From positions 41,139,680 to 41,203,679 of the forward strand of contig OY747702.1 of assembly GCA_963556495.2 (NCBI GenBank): DNA of 64,000 nucleotides, in the 5' to 3' direction. This DNA is from Valencia hispanica (taxonomy: Eukaryota; Chordata; Actinopteri; Cyprinodontiformes; Valenciidae). The notes below the pieces were generated by a model. The model was given only the letters and a program-made list of their open reading frames with translations, was not told the origin of the DNA and made no database searches. Both the position numbers and the translations under genes were made by a program. Positions 23,252-35,199 of the stretch are shown here, one piece after another. Each line of letters begins with the position of its first letter. The first letter of the stretch is position 1.

Positions 23252-25755
23252 CTGAGCAGAAAGAAAAAAGGACATATCATTTCTAGTGTTACATTCAGGT
23301 ATATTTTTAATATTATAAGCAAAATTGTATATAGCTCACTTACAATATTATCTGGTTGACTGTCATTGTGTTTTGCTGTTGAAAACAAATTCCAACACAA
23401 AAGTTTCCTCAAAATATGCTCATTAGTTCATGGTGATTGTTTTATTTAATAGCAGATGATTTTGATATTTTTTGTTTCTATTTGTTTCTGTTTTAAAAAA
23501 AAAGTAACTCAGCAAGTACAACTTACCTTTAAAGTTTCTACAAATTGATCTTTGAGTTTGGTGACAGATAAAACCAATATTTACAGTCACAGAAATGGCT
23601 AAGCAGATTATTATGATCTTTAGCACATAGACTGTAGAACTTGATGATTGGTCTGAAAAACAAAGTGGAAAAGAAAGATGTCTCAATTAAAGATGAAAAT
23701 TTTTTTATTGATGCTTAATGTTCAAAGAAGTAACAATATTTGCATAGCTTGAAGTAATATACTTCAAGTACTAATAACATACCTGCTTTTGTTTTAGTTC
23801 CATTTCCAAACAATATTTCTCCACATGTTGCCACAGCGCAGTAAAATGTCCCAGTGTCAGAAGAGCTGAAGTTCTTTGAAAAGTTGTAACTACATTTCTT
23901 CTGAGTGTTTGATGTCGATGTGTTCTCACATTTATGCAGTCCTTTATCATTAGTGTGGATGATATCTGGATAGGACCGTTCTGATCCAGTTCTGAACCAG
24001 AAAACACTAAGTTCTCCTGAACAGGCCTCGTCTTCAGACTCCGAGAGGACTGAACACTGCAGAGTCTCTGTGCCTGCTGGACGTGTGGGATCAGAAACTA
24101 TTCGGTTTTGAAGGATAGTGTATCTCGATGTCATCCTAGAGTTTCCTATGAAGAAATAAAAGAACATTAATTAAACCATAAACAATAAGTCTACCATTTT
24201 TACTTAAGCTAAAAATTATTGCATACATGCTTAATGTCCAAATATAAACCATCAGAGCAAAATTCCTTTGATAATTATGTTAATCTTTCTAAACAACAGT
24301 TTCTAAACGTAGTTTAATGTCCTGTTAGAGTTGTGACAAGTTATGAAACAACTTATATAAAGCTGGAAACAACAGGTTGTCAATCTCAATTAAAGATGAA
24401 AAATGTTTTATTGATGCTTAATGTTCAAATATTTTCCAATTTCTTAAATTTAGATCTAAATGAATCTTGCTAATCTACAGCGTAGCTTTATGTCTGCTTA
24501 ATGTTTCTTATAAAGAGAACGAAAAAGCAGAAGACAGAGAAGCAAATACATTTTTAGCTGTTGTATTTAATATCTTTTTTCAAATGACCATAAATGCAGT
24601 AGGAATATGAATTTTTCTTAATAAATTGAAATTCAGTCTTACTGAGGCTCACGCAGCGGACCAGTGGTATACCTATATATATTTGCCAACATTTTGCAAG
24701 TCCAGGTGTGGGTTTTAGTGTCACAAGCCCAATTGTTTGAAATGGTTTTAATCTTGATGATTCTCTTAATCACAAAATTTCTGTATCCTGTAAATCCTGC
24801 TGAAAATCATTGTTTTCCACATTAATAAAATAAATATCTTTAATAAATATCCTGATATAATTTCATAAAATGTTTTCTTAAAAAGTCAGTTATTTTGAAT
24901 GTATGTTAACTTTCTAGATCAACAGTCCATCCTGTAAAGAAAATACTTTTTAGCTTTTGGTTTAAGATTTAAACTTTTAATAATAATACATTTAAGTCCT
25001 ATTACTGTTTATAACATAAATATCAAGTATTCCACTTAAATATCTTCTTTTGTTTAAAGGTTTGCTGAAATGTTTTCTTTTAAAACACAAATAAGATTTA
25101 AACAGCATAACCAAAAAGGGCCATTGCATATATAAAAAACTGTACCAATCAGATATACGGATCAGTGCCAAAGTTACTTCCTTGTATCTTAACTTCATAC
25201 TTTGGTGTGTTCCACCAATGTAGATGTGTAATTTCTAGGTCATCCCAAAACATAGGAAATATTAAACCCCACCATTACCTTTTATTGACAAATAAGTTCC
25301 AGTCCAATTAGATTCAGTACAGTCCATGTGAGCACAGTGATACATTCCTTCATCTTGTAGAACTGTCTTCAAAATGGTTAAATTGCTGACTTTATCATCA
25401 TTTGTTGCTTTTATTCTTGACACAGAGACGTCTGGTTCATACTTGCGCTTCATGGTTTTCTGCTGCTTCACAATTAATTTCGGAGTATCTCCTACACTCT
25501 GTTTGTACCAGTGAAGCCATGTGGTGCTCTGAAATTTCTCCGAAAAAGCACAAGACAAAGTCACAGGTTGACCAAGTTGAACTGTGACCACTGGGACCAA
25601 AGTATCTGCATCATTAAAAAATAACACATGAGAACTGGGAGGAACAACATAAAAATATTTATATGACATCAACAATCATTCAGTTTTGCAATTGATGAAA
25701 TATGTTACTTACACCCTTGATGAAGAAGAACCAGTGTAACCCATAGCAGAAACAT
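23123..25755 (-). CDS. Receptor B: NITR-like inhibitory Ig V receptor, complete
   Basis: Six exons (listed separately) join with consistent phases (1,1,1,1,0) into 1020 nt, 339 residues. Leader 1-14; V1 15-123 (C33, W47, C105); V2 124-244 with six cysteines (154, 165, 196, 208, 226, 231), FWF core and J-like FGNGT at 236-240; TM about 252-272; tail with LNYAAL (304-309) and SVYSQV (330-335), both fitting the ITIM consensus. The expected role is a leukocyte surface receptor whose phosphorylated ITIMs recruit SHP-type phosphatases. The six-cysteine second domain plus J-like motif and ITIMs point to NITRs; naming is inference, and a SIRP/other IgV receptor is the alternative. C110, between strand F and the V1 end, replaces tryptophan of A and C and looks unpaired. 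Confidence 0.85.
23344..23375 (-). CDS. Receptor B cytoplasmic exon 1
   Basis: 32-nt exon giving (A)KHNDSQPDNI. Acceptor is TTTTCAACAG and donor GTAAGT. Enters in phase 1 and exits in phase 0. Confidence 0.75.
23527..23652 (-). CDS. Receptor B transmembrane exon
   Basis: 126 nt. Short SSSST linker, then a hydrophobic run VLKIIIICLAISVTVNIGFI, then a basic HQTQRSICRNFK stop-transfer. One lysine sits near the outer end of the membrane segment. Confidence 0.85.
23783..24145 (-). CDS. Receptor B V2 (I-type) exon
   Basis: 363 nt, phase 1 at both ends. Key residues: LQC, ACSG, FWFRTGS, HKC, KKC, SSSDTGTFYC, ATCGEILFGNGTK. It is nearly identical over its 5' ~290 bp to the broken V2 of receptor C. 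Confidence 0.85.
25279..25605 (-). CDS. Receptor B V1 exon
   Basis: 327 nt, phase 1 at both ends. Contains TVQLGQPVTLSC, WLHWYKQS, NLTILKT and DEGMYHC, ending TGTYLSIKG. No FGxG J motif; GTYL occupies that place. Confidence 0.85.
25713..25755 (-). CDS. Receptor B leader exon
   Basis: 43 nt giving MFLLWVTLVLLHQG plus one base; donor GTAAGT. Same length and frame as the leaders of A and D, which supports this ATG. Confidence 0.85.
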
Positions 25756-25860
25756 GTTGACACTGCCTTCATTGAGACACTTGATTCTTAAGTAAGAGGA
25801 GAAGAGGTGGAGATAAAGTAAGTCAAATGCATCTGATTGGCTGTGACAGAATATACAATC

Positions 25861-25880
25861 AAAGTGCACTTCCTGCCACA
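25861..25880 (-). promoter_or_regulatory. Conserved receptor upstream element (B)
   Basis: Minus-strand GCAGGAAGTGCACTTT, ~106 bp upstream of the leader ATG, followed by GATTGTATAT. Confidence 0.55.
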
Positions 25881-25980
25881 AAAAGTCTGTCCTTTGAGAA
25901 ACCCACTACCATTACACTTAGTAGTGTTGACACAAGTTTCCTAAAGTCCCCACCTGGGTGGTTCAAACAAAGGACAGGTA

Positions 25981-26410
25981 AATACACCAATGATGTCTGG
26001 AGGCAACACATGTGAACATTTGGAAAACAATCTCCTCTCAGGTCCTGAGTCAGGTCTTTGATGGATTCTTTATCTTAGTCTCTGAAAAGACATCTTCAGA
26101 CACTGTTTACATGCTCTAGTTCTTGAGGGGGTTCTGCTCTGATGTTTCATTATCCTGTAAGGCTATTTATTTTGTAAGTCATTGAATCACAACTGTTCCG
26201 ATTCCAGGGCTGGACATGAAATAATGGAATGAGTATCCAGACTTTCAAATAAAATAACCAAAAAAAATCTGAAATCTGGAAAAATATTTTCCAAGAACAC
26301 CTCAAAAGATTGCAAAAAAATCTAAAATTAGGTTGTTAGTAGGCTTTTCCACAATACTATTAAATTATCACGTCACAAAAAACCATAAAAAGATATTTTG
26401 TGGGAATTAA
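25981..26410. other. Non-coding interval upstream of receptor B
   Basis: No exon or transposon recognised. Confidence 0.4.
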
Positions 26411-26415
26411 TAGTG

Positions 26416-26555
26416 TGCTGCGATGGACCGGCGACCTGTCCAGGGTGTACCATGCCTCCCGCCCCTTGACCGCTGGAGAAAGGCACCAGCCCCTCCGCAA
26501 CCCTGCATTAGGATGGACGGGTACAGACAATGGATGGATGGATGGATTTAATAGT
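26416..26555 (+). repeat. Dispersed repeat ending in (GGAT)n
   Basis: GATGGACCGGCGACCTGTCC, then AGGGTGTAC..., to ATGGATGGATGGAT. It is the reverse complement of the copy at 55665-55800. A very common fish repeat, from memory. Confidence 0.65.
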
Positions 26556-26929
26556 GTGTGTGCGCGTGTTTTTAATTATGAGATATAATACAGATGCTAT
26601 GGTAATCTGAAACCAGGATTAAGGAACACATTATCCATGTATTACACTGGGTTTGGCCTGGAGCAATTTAAGGTTACGCAATAAAGTAGCTTCTGTAAAC
26701 TTAAGCTTGAAGGACAAGCATACAATATACCTGCTGTATTTGTCAAAGAGATCAACAAGCTTCCAAAGAGTTAGCACAAACACATGTTGGAAACACAGCC
26801 ATGGTTACTGGACCAAAACACAGACCTCCTGTCGGTAGGAGTGCTGATCACACAACACTTAGCTTCAACAGGAAGAGGGGAAGTTGTGATCAGCCAAACT
26901 CAAACCAAACCATCTGCCTCTCTGAACAT

Positions 26930-27840
26930 CTTCCTCTTTGTTCATGGGCAACCACAGAGGAGAGGCGTGAGCTTTACACCTCCTTCGCTGGCAAGGGTGG
27001 AGGCGAGTTTTTGGAAGAAACTCTTTGGATCCGAAAGACTTCTACAGTCTGCCAATTGCTCAGGTGAACTGTAAGTCTGTGAGTCTGATTAAATAAGTCT
27101 TGAATGACTTGTTGGAAACTTCAGAAAGAATCTTTTAAATTACAGATTCCACAGAGAGATAGGGAGAGTCTCTTTGCTGATGCTCCACCAGCATGTTGCC
27201 GTGCCGCTGACCTGCCTGCTACGTGAGCCGAGATCTTTTTAGAGGATTGCTGCCCGCAAAACGGGAGTGGGTCCATGGGGGAACAACGCTTCGAGGCCGA
27301 GCTAACGGTGGCTAGCAGCAGCATCTGAAGCCTCACTTTTAGTTCTCCACACAGCTACTGCTAACTGACCAGCTATGACAGCTGGTTTCTCTGCTCCAAC
27401 GTCGGTCTTTTCAGACAACAGAACCATCCTTCACTGGATGTCTAAGAAATGTTCACGTAAAGTCGTGTCTGGGTAGAGATAAATTAGTTAGATAAACAAC
27501 AACAACAAAAAGATAAACAAATTAAGGTTTGTTTTGATTGTGTATTTCACTGTGTTTTTTCGCCATTTGTAAGAATTCATTCTTCAATTGTTTGGGCATG
27601 AACAGTGCTTTTAAAGTTTTATGAGCAACAGATAGTTGTTTAAATCATGCAACATGAGGTACTACGTCCGAAGCTACTGTCTCTCACAGTGGAAATGCAC
27701 CTCCAATGTGAATTCCAGACCTCTCCATAATTTCTAAGTTGGAGAACTTGCAATATCGCAGGGTGTTCAAATACTTATGTTCCTCACTGTATTTATTCAT
27801 AGCCAAAACCTACCTATCTGTGTCACAACACACAGCTTCA
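26930..27840 (+). repeat. Long dispersed repeat R1 (LTR-like)
   Basis: Shares ordered blocks with 60400-61720 (same strand) and with 39640-40640 (opposite strand). Examples are ACTGCTAACTGACCA, TTCTTCAATTGTTTGGGCAT and TTAAATCATGCAACATGAG. The right part ends near TGTGTCACAACA. A Tc1 terminus interrupts it at 27690-27788. No coding frame recognised. Confidence 0.5.
27690..27788. mobile_element. Tc1-like terminal relic
   Basis: AATGCACCTCC...CCAGACCTCTCCAT...GCAGGGTGTTCAAATACTTA, then GTTCCTCACTGTA, is the right terminus of a common fish Tc1 subfamily. Only ~100 bp remain. Confidence 0.6.
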
Positions 27841-28059
27841 GTTAATTTAGTATTATAAATTATTTCATCCTATTTTCATCCTATTTTCAAGCATGTCCAA
27901 TCTCCACAGTCTGATATATGATGTGTTAAGGGTCCAGGCTGCGCGGAAGTTCTGTCAAAACACAGAGCGCTGCATTCTAAAGGTTTTCAAGTAAAGTACA
28001 CATACGCTGTACAAAGCCCGTCCCAAAACACAAGGGGCACAAAAATACTCTTAAACCTG

Positions 28060-30010
28060 ATAAGATGGCCTTATTAAATGTTAGGTCTATAGTTATCACT
28101 GAGCACAGCCTTGATTTTATGTTTTTAACTGAAACTTTGTTGGATCAGAATAGCAGTGTTTCTCTTATCGAATCAACCCCTCCCAACTTTAGTTTTGTCA
28201 ACCAGGCCAGACAGAACAGGAGAGGTGGAGGAGTTGCTGTTTTATTTAATGAATCATTCCAGTGTAAGCAGTTATCTCTTGGAAGTTTTCCTTCTTTTGA
28301 ATATGTTGCTGTACAGCTGAAGGCCTCATCTAGAGCCATGTTTCTTAACATTTATCGGCCTCCAAATTACTGTGCTGACTTTAATGATGATTTTAGTGAA
28401 CTGCTGTCTATAATCTGTGTTGATTTTGACTGTATAATTCTTGTTAGTGATTTTAACATCCATGTTGAAAATCCCCAGAACAAAGGGTCTAAAGACCTGA
28501 GTAACACTCTGGACAACTTTGGGCTGACTCAGCATATAACAGAGCCCACACATAATAGGGGTCATGTTTTGGACTAACTGATCTCGAAAGGCCTGGGCAT
28601 TTCCAAGAATAATGTGCGTGATGTGGGCTTGTTTGACCAATGCTGTGTTTTCTTTGAGAGCATAATTTCGGTTCACATAAATGTTTTAACGGAGGTTATC
28701 ACAAAACGATGTATAACTGAAAACACTAGTGACATCTTTAACCAGCTCTTCTCACCTGCCCTGTCAGGGGGTTCAGTCAATGAACTTGTCAACAGCTTTA
28801 ATGCTAAAATATTAAATGTTATGGATACTATTGCTCCCACTAAGGTGAAGGTTATTTCTGGAAGAAAAAAGTCTCCATGGAGAAATTCCACACTGGTGAG
28901 AAATGAAACAAAAGGGAGTATCAGAAAGCTGAGTGCAGATGGAGAAAAACAAAACTTCAGGTTCATTATGACATCTATAAAGAGAAACTTCACTCTTATA
29001 ACTTACAACTGAGGAATGCAAGGAAGACATATTTTTTTGACATCATCACCAGAAACAGTCATAGTGCTCGGGCCTCATTTGCTGTAGTCGACAGGCTAAC
29101 AAACTCTCCTGTGTCAGTAGCAACTGAACTCCACCAAGGCCTGCAATGACTTTGCCAAATTCTTCACAGACAAAATCCAAAATATTGGACAAGCGGTTGG
29201 TTCATTAACGGCAGGTTCAGGTTATGTACAGTGTCCACGGAAAATCCGTTTAAACACCATGAAACAGTTTTATCTCATAAACAGCAAAGATCTGGAGGAC
29301 ATCTTACGTCAACTGAACTCCTCCTCTTGCTGCGTAGACATCCTGCCCACAGGCTTTTTCAAGAAGGTCTCAAAGATCTTGGAGTCAGATCTGTTACAGA
29401 TTGTGAACTCATCTTTAATGTCGGGTGTTTTCCCAGAGCCCCTGAAAACAGCAGTAATTTAACCCCTGCTGAAAAGAGACAATCGGGACAAGACACAAAT
29501 GAACAACTACAGGCCCATCTCCAATCTTCCATTTTTAAGTAAGATCATTGAAAAGGCTGTTTTTCATCAGCTAAATGACTTCTTAAGACAAAGCAACTGC
29601 TATGACGTCTTTCAGTCAGGTTTTAGACAGCACCACAGCACTGAGACTGCTCTGACCAAAGTCCTCAATGACATCTGTTTGAATACTGACAGTGGAAAAA
29701 TGTCAGTGTTAGTTTTACTGGATGTCAGTGCTGCATTTGATACAGTTGACCACATTATTTTACTCAAACGACTGGAGAACTGGGTGGGTCTCTCTGGCAC
29801 TGTACTAAACTGGTACAAAACGTTCTCAGAACAGGAAGTACTTTGTGTCAATAGATAACTTTACATCTGAGCAGATGGGAATTACGTGTGGAGTTCCCCA
29901 GGGTTCCATCCTGGGACCTGTTCTGTTTAACATCTATATACTCCCACTGGCGCAGCTAATAAATAACAACAAGATAAGTTACCATAGCTACGCAGATGAC
30001 ACACAGATAT
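28060..30010 (+). mobile_element. L2-like LINE (endonuclease and RT), split by Tc1 elements
   Basis: Reads from endonuclease through RT up to the catalytic YADD, where two Tc1 elements are inserted. Its 3' tail reappears at 32982-33055 after them, so the RT C-terminal part was also lost. In-frame stops and shifts show it is dead. Confidence 0.75.
28065..30008 (+). pseudogene. L2-like LINE ORF2
   Basis: Endonuclease: LLNVRS, FLTETLLDQN, RRGGGVAVLF, LVSDFNIHVENPQN (G of GDFN changed to S), then stops. RT: PISNLPFLSKIIEKAV, FRQHHSTETALTKVLND, VLLDVSAAFDTVDHIIL, GVPQGSILGPVLFNIYILPL and SYADDTQIY. Frame changes occur near 28577, 29012 and 29850. Confidence 0.75.
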
Positions 30011-30011
30011 A

Positions 30012-31411
30012 CAGTCGTGGCCAAAAGTTTTGAGAATTACATAAATATTGGAAATTGGAAAAGTTGCTGCTTACGTTTTTATAATAGCAATTTGCATATA
30101 CTCCAGAATGTTATGAACAGTGATCAGATGAATTGCATAGTCCTTAGAATGGCAGACTTAACATGTTAAAAGGAGGGTGATGCTTGAAATCATTGTTCTT
30201 CCATTGTTAACCATGGTGACCTGCAAAGAAATGCGTGCAGCCATCATTACGTTGCATAAAAATGGCTTCCCAGGCAAGGATATTGTAGCTACTAAAGTTG
30301 CACCTAAATCAACTAATTATAGGATTATCAAGAACTTCAAGGAAAGAGGTTAAATTCTTGTTAAGAAGGCTTCAGGGCGTCCAAGAAAAACTCCAGCAAG
30401 CACCATGATCGTCTCCTAAAGAGGATTCAGCTGCGGGATCGGAGTGCCACCAGTGCAGAGCTTGCTCAGGAATGGCAGCAGGCAGCTGTGAGCGCATCTG
30501 GACGCACAGTGAGGCGAAGACTTTTGGAAGATGGCCTGGTGTCAAGAAGGGCAGCAAAGAAGCCACTTCTCTCCCAAAAAAAACATCAGGAACAGATTGA
30601 TCTTCTGCAGAAAGTATGGTGAATGGACTGCTGAGGACTGGGACAAAGTCATATTCTCCGATGAAGCCTCTTTCTGATTGTTTGGAGCATCTGGAAAAAT
30701 GCTTGTACGGAGAAGAAAAGGTGAGCGCTACCATCAGTCCTGTGTCATGCCAACAGTAAAGCATCCTGAAAGCATTCATGTGTGGGGTTGCTTCTCATCC
30801 AAGGGAGTGGGTTTTCACTTACAATTTTGCCCAAAAACACAGCCATTAATAAAGAATGGTACCAAAACACCCTCCAACAGCAACTTCTTCCAACAATCCA
30901 ACAACAGTTTGGTGAAGAACAATGCATTTTCCAGAACGATTGAGCACCGTGCCATAAGGCAAAAGTGATAACTAAGTGGCTCGGGGACCAAAACATTGAA
31001 ATTTTTTATCCATGGCCTGGAAACTCCCCAGATCCTAATCCCACTGAGAACTTGTGGTCAGTCCTCAAGAGGCGGGTGGACAAACAAAAACTCACTAATT
31101 CTGTCAAACTCCAAGAAGTGATTATGAAAGAATGGGTTGCTATCAGTTAGGATTTGGCTCAGAAGTTGATTGAGAGCATGCCCAGTCGAATTGCAGAGGT
31201 CCTGAAAAAGAAGGGCCAACACTGCAAATACTGACTCTTTGCATAAATGTCATGTAATTGTCAATAAAAGTCTTTGAAACGTATAAAGTGCTTGTAATTA
31301 TATTTCAGTACATCACAGAAACAACTGAAACAAAGATCTAAAAGTAGTTTTGCAGCAAACTTTGTGAAAACTAATATTTTGTGTCATTCTCAAAACTTTT
31401 GGCCACGACTA
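30012..31411 (+). mobile_element. Tc1-like transposon, degraded
   Basis: Terminal inverted repeats begin CAGTCGTGGCCAAAAGTTTT and are mirrored at 31381-31411 (last base A instead of G). TA dinucleotides flank both ends. Length 1400 bp. Confidence 0.85.
30211..31232 (+). pseudogene. Tc1 transposase pseudogene
   Basis: Starts MVTCKEMRAAIITLHKNGFP (helix-turn-helix region). Later blocks include SGRPRKT, a SPDEAS-like motif broken by a frameshift near 30660, GDQNIEIFYPWPGNSPDPNP and TENLWSVLKRRV, the last acidic block of the DDE domain. Many stops and shifts. Confidence 0.75.
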
Positions 31412-31420
31412 TATTATATA

Positions 31421-32979
31421 CAGGTCCTTCTCAAAAAATTTGCATAGTGTGATAAAGTTCATTCTTTTCCATAATGTAATGATAAAAATTAAACTTTCAT
31501 ATATTTTAGATTCATTGCACACCAACTGAAATATTTCAGGTCTTTTATTGTTTTAAAACTGATTATTTTGGCATACAGCTCATGAAAAACCAAAATTCCT
31601 ATCTCAAAAAATTACCATATTTCATCCGACCAATAAAAGAAAAGTGTTTTTAATATTAAAAAAAGTCAACCTTCAAATAATTATGTTCAGTTATGCACTC
31701 AATACTTGGTCGGGAATCCTTTTGCAGAAATGACTGCTTCAATGCGGCGTGGCATGGAGGCAATCAGCCTGTGGCACTGCTGAGGTGTTATGGAGGCCCA
31801 GGATGCTTCGATAGCGGCCTGAAGCTCATCCAGAGTGTTGGGTCTTGCGTCTCTCAACTTCCTCTTCACAATATCCCACAGATTCTCTATGGGGTTCAGG
31901 TCAGGAGAGTTGGCAGGCCAATTGAGCACAGTAATACCATGGTCAGTAAACCATTTACCAGGGGTTTTGGCACTGTGAGCAGGTGCCAGGTCGTGCTGAA
32001 AAATGAAATCTTCATCTCCATATAGCTTTTCAGCAGATGGAAGCATGAAGTGCTCCAAAATCTCCTGATAGCTAGCTGCATTGACCCTGCCCTTGATAAA
32101 ACACAGTGGACCAACACCAGCAGATGACATGGCACCCCAGACCATCACTGACTGTGGGTACTTGACACTGGACTTCAGGCATTTTGGCATTTCCTTCTCC
32201 CCAGTCTTCCTCCAGACTCTGGTACCTTGATTTCCGAATGACATGCAAAATTTGCTTTCATCCGAAAAAAATACTTTGGACCACTGAGCAACAGTCCCGT
32301 GCTGCTTCTCTGTAGCTCAGGTCAGGTGCTTCTGCCGCTGTTTCTGGTTCAAAAGTGACTTGTAGCCCATTTCCTGCACACGCCTGTCCACGGTGGCTCT
32401 GGATGTTTCTACTCCAGACTCAGTCCACTGCTTCCGCAGGTCCCCCAAGGTCTGGAATCGGTCCTTCTCCACAATCTTCCTCAGGGTCCGGTCACCTCTT
32501 CTCGTTGTGCAGCGTTTTCTGCCACACTTTTTCCTTCCCACAGACTTCCCACTGAAGTGCCTTGATACAACACTCTGGGAACAGCCTATTCGTTCAGAAA
32601 TTCCTTTCTGTGTCTTACCCTCTTGCTTGAGGGTGTCAATGATGGCCTTCTGGGCAGCAGTCAGGTCGGCAATCTTACCCATGATTGCGGTTTTGAGTAA
32701 TGAACCAGGATGGGGTTTTTTAAAAGCCTCAGGAATCTTTTGCAGGTGTTTAGAGTTAATTAGTTGATTCAGATGATTAGGTTAATAGCTCGTTTAGAGA
32801 ACCTTTTGATGATAGCTAATTTTTTTTGATAGGAATTTTGGGTTTAAAACAATAAAAGACCTGAAATATTTCAGTTGGTGTGCAATGAATCTAAAATATA
32901 TGAAAGTTTAATTTTTATCATTACATTATGGAAAATAATTAACTTCATCACAATATGCTAATTTTTTGAGAAGGACCTG
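31421..32979 (-). mobile_element. Tc1-like transposon, nearly intact
   Basis: Ends CAGGTCCTTCTCAAAAAATT and its inverse at 32960-32979, flanked by TA. Long inverted repeats (~210 bp) carry an inner copy of the TCTCAAAAAATTACC direct repeat, the IR/DR layout. One transposase gene, minus strand, broken only by a single stop. Confidence 0.9.
31699..32682 (-). pseudogene. Tc1 transposase, one in-frame stop
   Basis: Frame runs 328 codons including its stop. N-terminus MGKIADLTAAQKAIIDTLKQ, with the first helix-turn-helix (ERIGCSQSVVSRHF); basic GRKKCGRKR linker; second HTH to about residue 115. Catalytic residues: D in FFSDESKF, D in FQHDLAPAH and E in NPIENLW, with 34 residues between the last two (DD34E). 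The only lesion seen is TGA at 32319-32317, in the position where relatives have the tryptophan of HLTWA. Translation continues in the same frame on both sides. Confidence 0.88.
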
Positions 32980-32981
32980 TA

Positions 32982-33055
32982 TATTATTACATTTTGGTTC
33001 ATTTTAAATCATGCTTTCTGGGTAAAGCACTGCTATACAAATAAACTTGCCTTGC
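32982..33055 (+). repeat. 3' tail of the split L2-like LINE
   Basis: TGGGTAAAGCACTGCTATAC then AAATAAACTTGCC, a LINE-type tail, resumes right after the second Tc1. Confidence 0.5.
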
Positions 33056-35199
33056 CATCGGCCCAGAACAGACCAGCTGTTTTGGAAAACTCCCAAACAA
33101 CCCTGGTCAGAAGAATCTCAACTTTCAAATGATATATGATATGTACATGTTCATATAAGTATCTCATAAAATAGACAAATTTTACATTGATGTATTTAAC
33201 ATCTTGCAATGACACATAAATTGGTTAAATAAAGAGACTGTTTACTGGGCCCACGTCTGAGTTCCCATGGTGGGAGGTCTGCTGAAACAGCTCTAGTGGT
33301 AGGGGGAGATTTTAACTTCATTCTGAACACAGAGTAAGAGTGTTAAAGCCTTCAAAATCTCTGGCCAACTCTCATCCACACCTGGGCCATTTCTCATTAC
33401 CCGAATAAGCAAGTACATTCTTGTATGCTTAGCAAGTACAGTTATATGTTCGCTCCTGCGGAGAACACAAGGATGCAGTACAGCAGTTCTGCAATTGGGA
33501 CAGAGCGTACTTGTTTGTTGTCGCGGCTCAGCTACGATCTTTACAGAATTTCAAGAAATGGTCCAGGTTTACTCGGGAATAAGATTACTTTATCATTTAT
33601 AATGGAAAGTAAATAAGAAAAACACTATTTGAAAGATATCAAATATACAAAATTAGGAAGATACAATACAAAATAGAAAACCTGTAAAATGATTGGACTA
33701 AAGTTTTCTTTATTGATTATAAAAGTCACTGCTAATAAATGGTGGTTTACCACCTCATATTACTTCTTCAAGCTTGTTAGTGAAGCATGATTGCTTACTA
33801 AAAAATAGACATCTATTAAAAAAAGATGAGACAAAGATCCTTAGGGGGTTTTTGGATTTCATCTCACACGAGGATTCTCCCTTAGTCTCCCTGATCCAGG
33901 TCTTCTGAGGATCATCTCTTGTGGTCTGGCTTTTCAGCACAATCACTAAATTCCTCTTAAGTCTGACACCGCTTTTGAGATCTACCAAGGGGGCAAACCT
34001 TCAGATAGCTGTAACGATCAGAGGGGTACACAATCCCCTCCACTACAATAAGTTCAGCAGAGGAGCAAAAAAAAAAAAGTTATATGGAAATTCTTTGGTA
34101 CAAAATAAGGTATCTGTCTTTTATAACTATGTGTTTTGCTTGAATTTTATTGTCTGTAGAAAGAAGGACCCCAAACAGATACCTTTTAACCAAAAAATAC
34201 TTTGACACAGCCATTTATTGAAATGGGGTAAAATATAGCAAGCACTTCATCGAACAAAGCGTCACCCATACGGAAAAGCGCAATTCACAACAAATGCTAT
34301 CAAGCCACTTTACAGAAAATGAAATTCTTTTGAATCATACAGAACCTGTAAAGATACTAGTGCCATATTTACCCCAAAAGAAATGTTCTTAGAGAAAGCA
34401 CCTAAAAAAAACTGTTAACAAAGGAAACTGAAACAGAGTATGTGATATAACAATCAAAAATATACTTTATAACATATACAGCATGACAAAACATACCATA
34501 AAAATCCAAGAAATGATATAAGAACATACAAAATATGACAAAAACGACATACCATTGTTTGTAGCAAAATTTATACAATTTGTCCATCCTTATCTGTAGA
34601 ACAGAACCTGCACCTTAAAATGTAATTTTCCTTTTATAGCCACAAACTTTAAGTTCTTTCATTGTATTTTTCTACATTTTGTATTTTTATCTTTGTGTGA
34701 ATCTGCCACTTTAATGCTATGCCTGAATTTCCCCAGTGTGGGAAAACAAATGACTATTCCATTCTATTCTATTCTATTCTATATATCTTGGCTTCCAAGT
34801 ATCAAATAACTTTGTAGCCAGAAACATCTTCTTCTGTAGTTGTGTTTGTAATTAGGTGAATATAAGGCATCTATGAGTAATTAAATTGTGAACAATGTTA
34901 GATAAAGTGAGTAACTTTTTTGTTAAGTCAAATAATGTTTTATTAGTGTAATGGATGACATCAGTCCAAACCTTACTCCTTACTAATTCATCCTGCCAAA
35001 TCAAATGTAGTATCATCAATGAAGATTACACCACTTCACAGGAAATCAACCCAAAAAATAGGGGGGAAACAAACTTTTTGCAGTTCATGTTCATGAGGTA
35101 AAAATGCACAAACAGGGGACCAAGTTATTTATTTAAAGTCACACATTACATTCTATCCACAATGTTTTGATATATACTTCCAAACAACCATGAACCAGA
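33056..35199. other. Non-coding interval with small repeat fragments
   Basis: No gene recognised. A GRGGDFNF-like scrap near 33300 may be a LINE endonuclease fragment. GGGGTACACAATCCCCTCCA at 34023-34042 recalls LINE leader text. The rest is AT-rich. Confidence 0.4.
34756..34782. repeat. (ATTCT)n microsatellite
   Basis: Five near-perfect ATTCT units. Confidence 0.85.

Noticed and set aside
30372..30996. Minus-strand frames across a Tc1 element
   Set aside because: Shadow frames of the plus-strand Tc1 transposase pseudogene.
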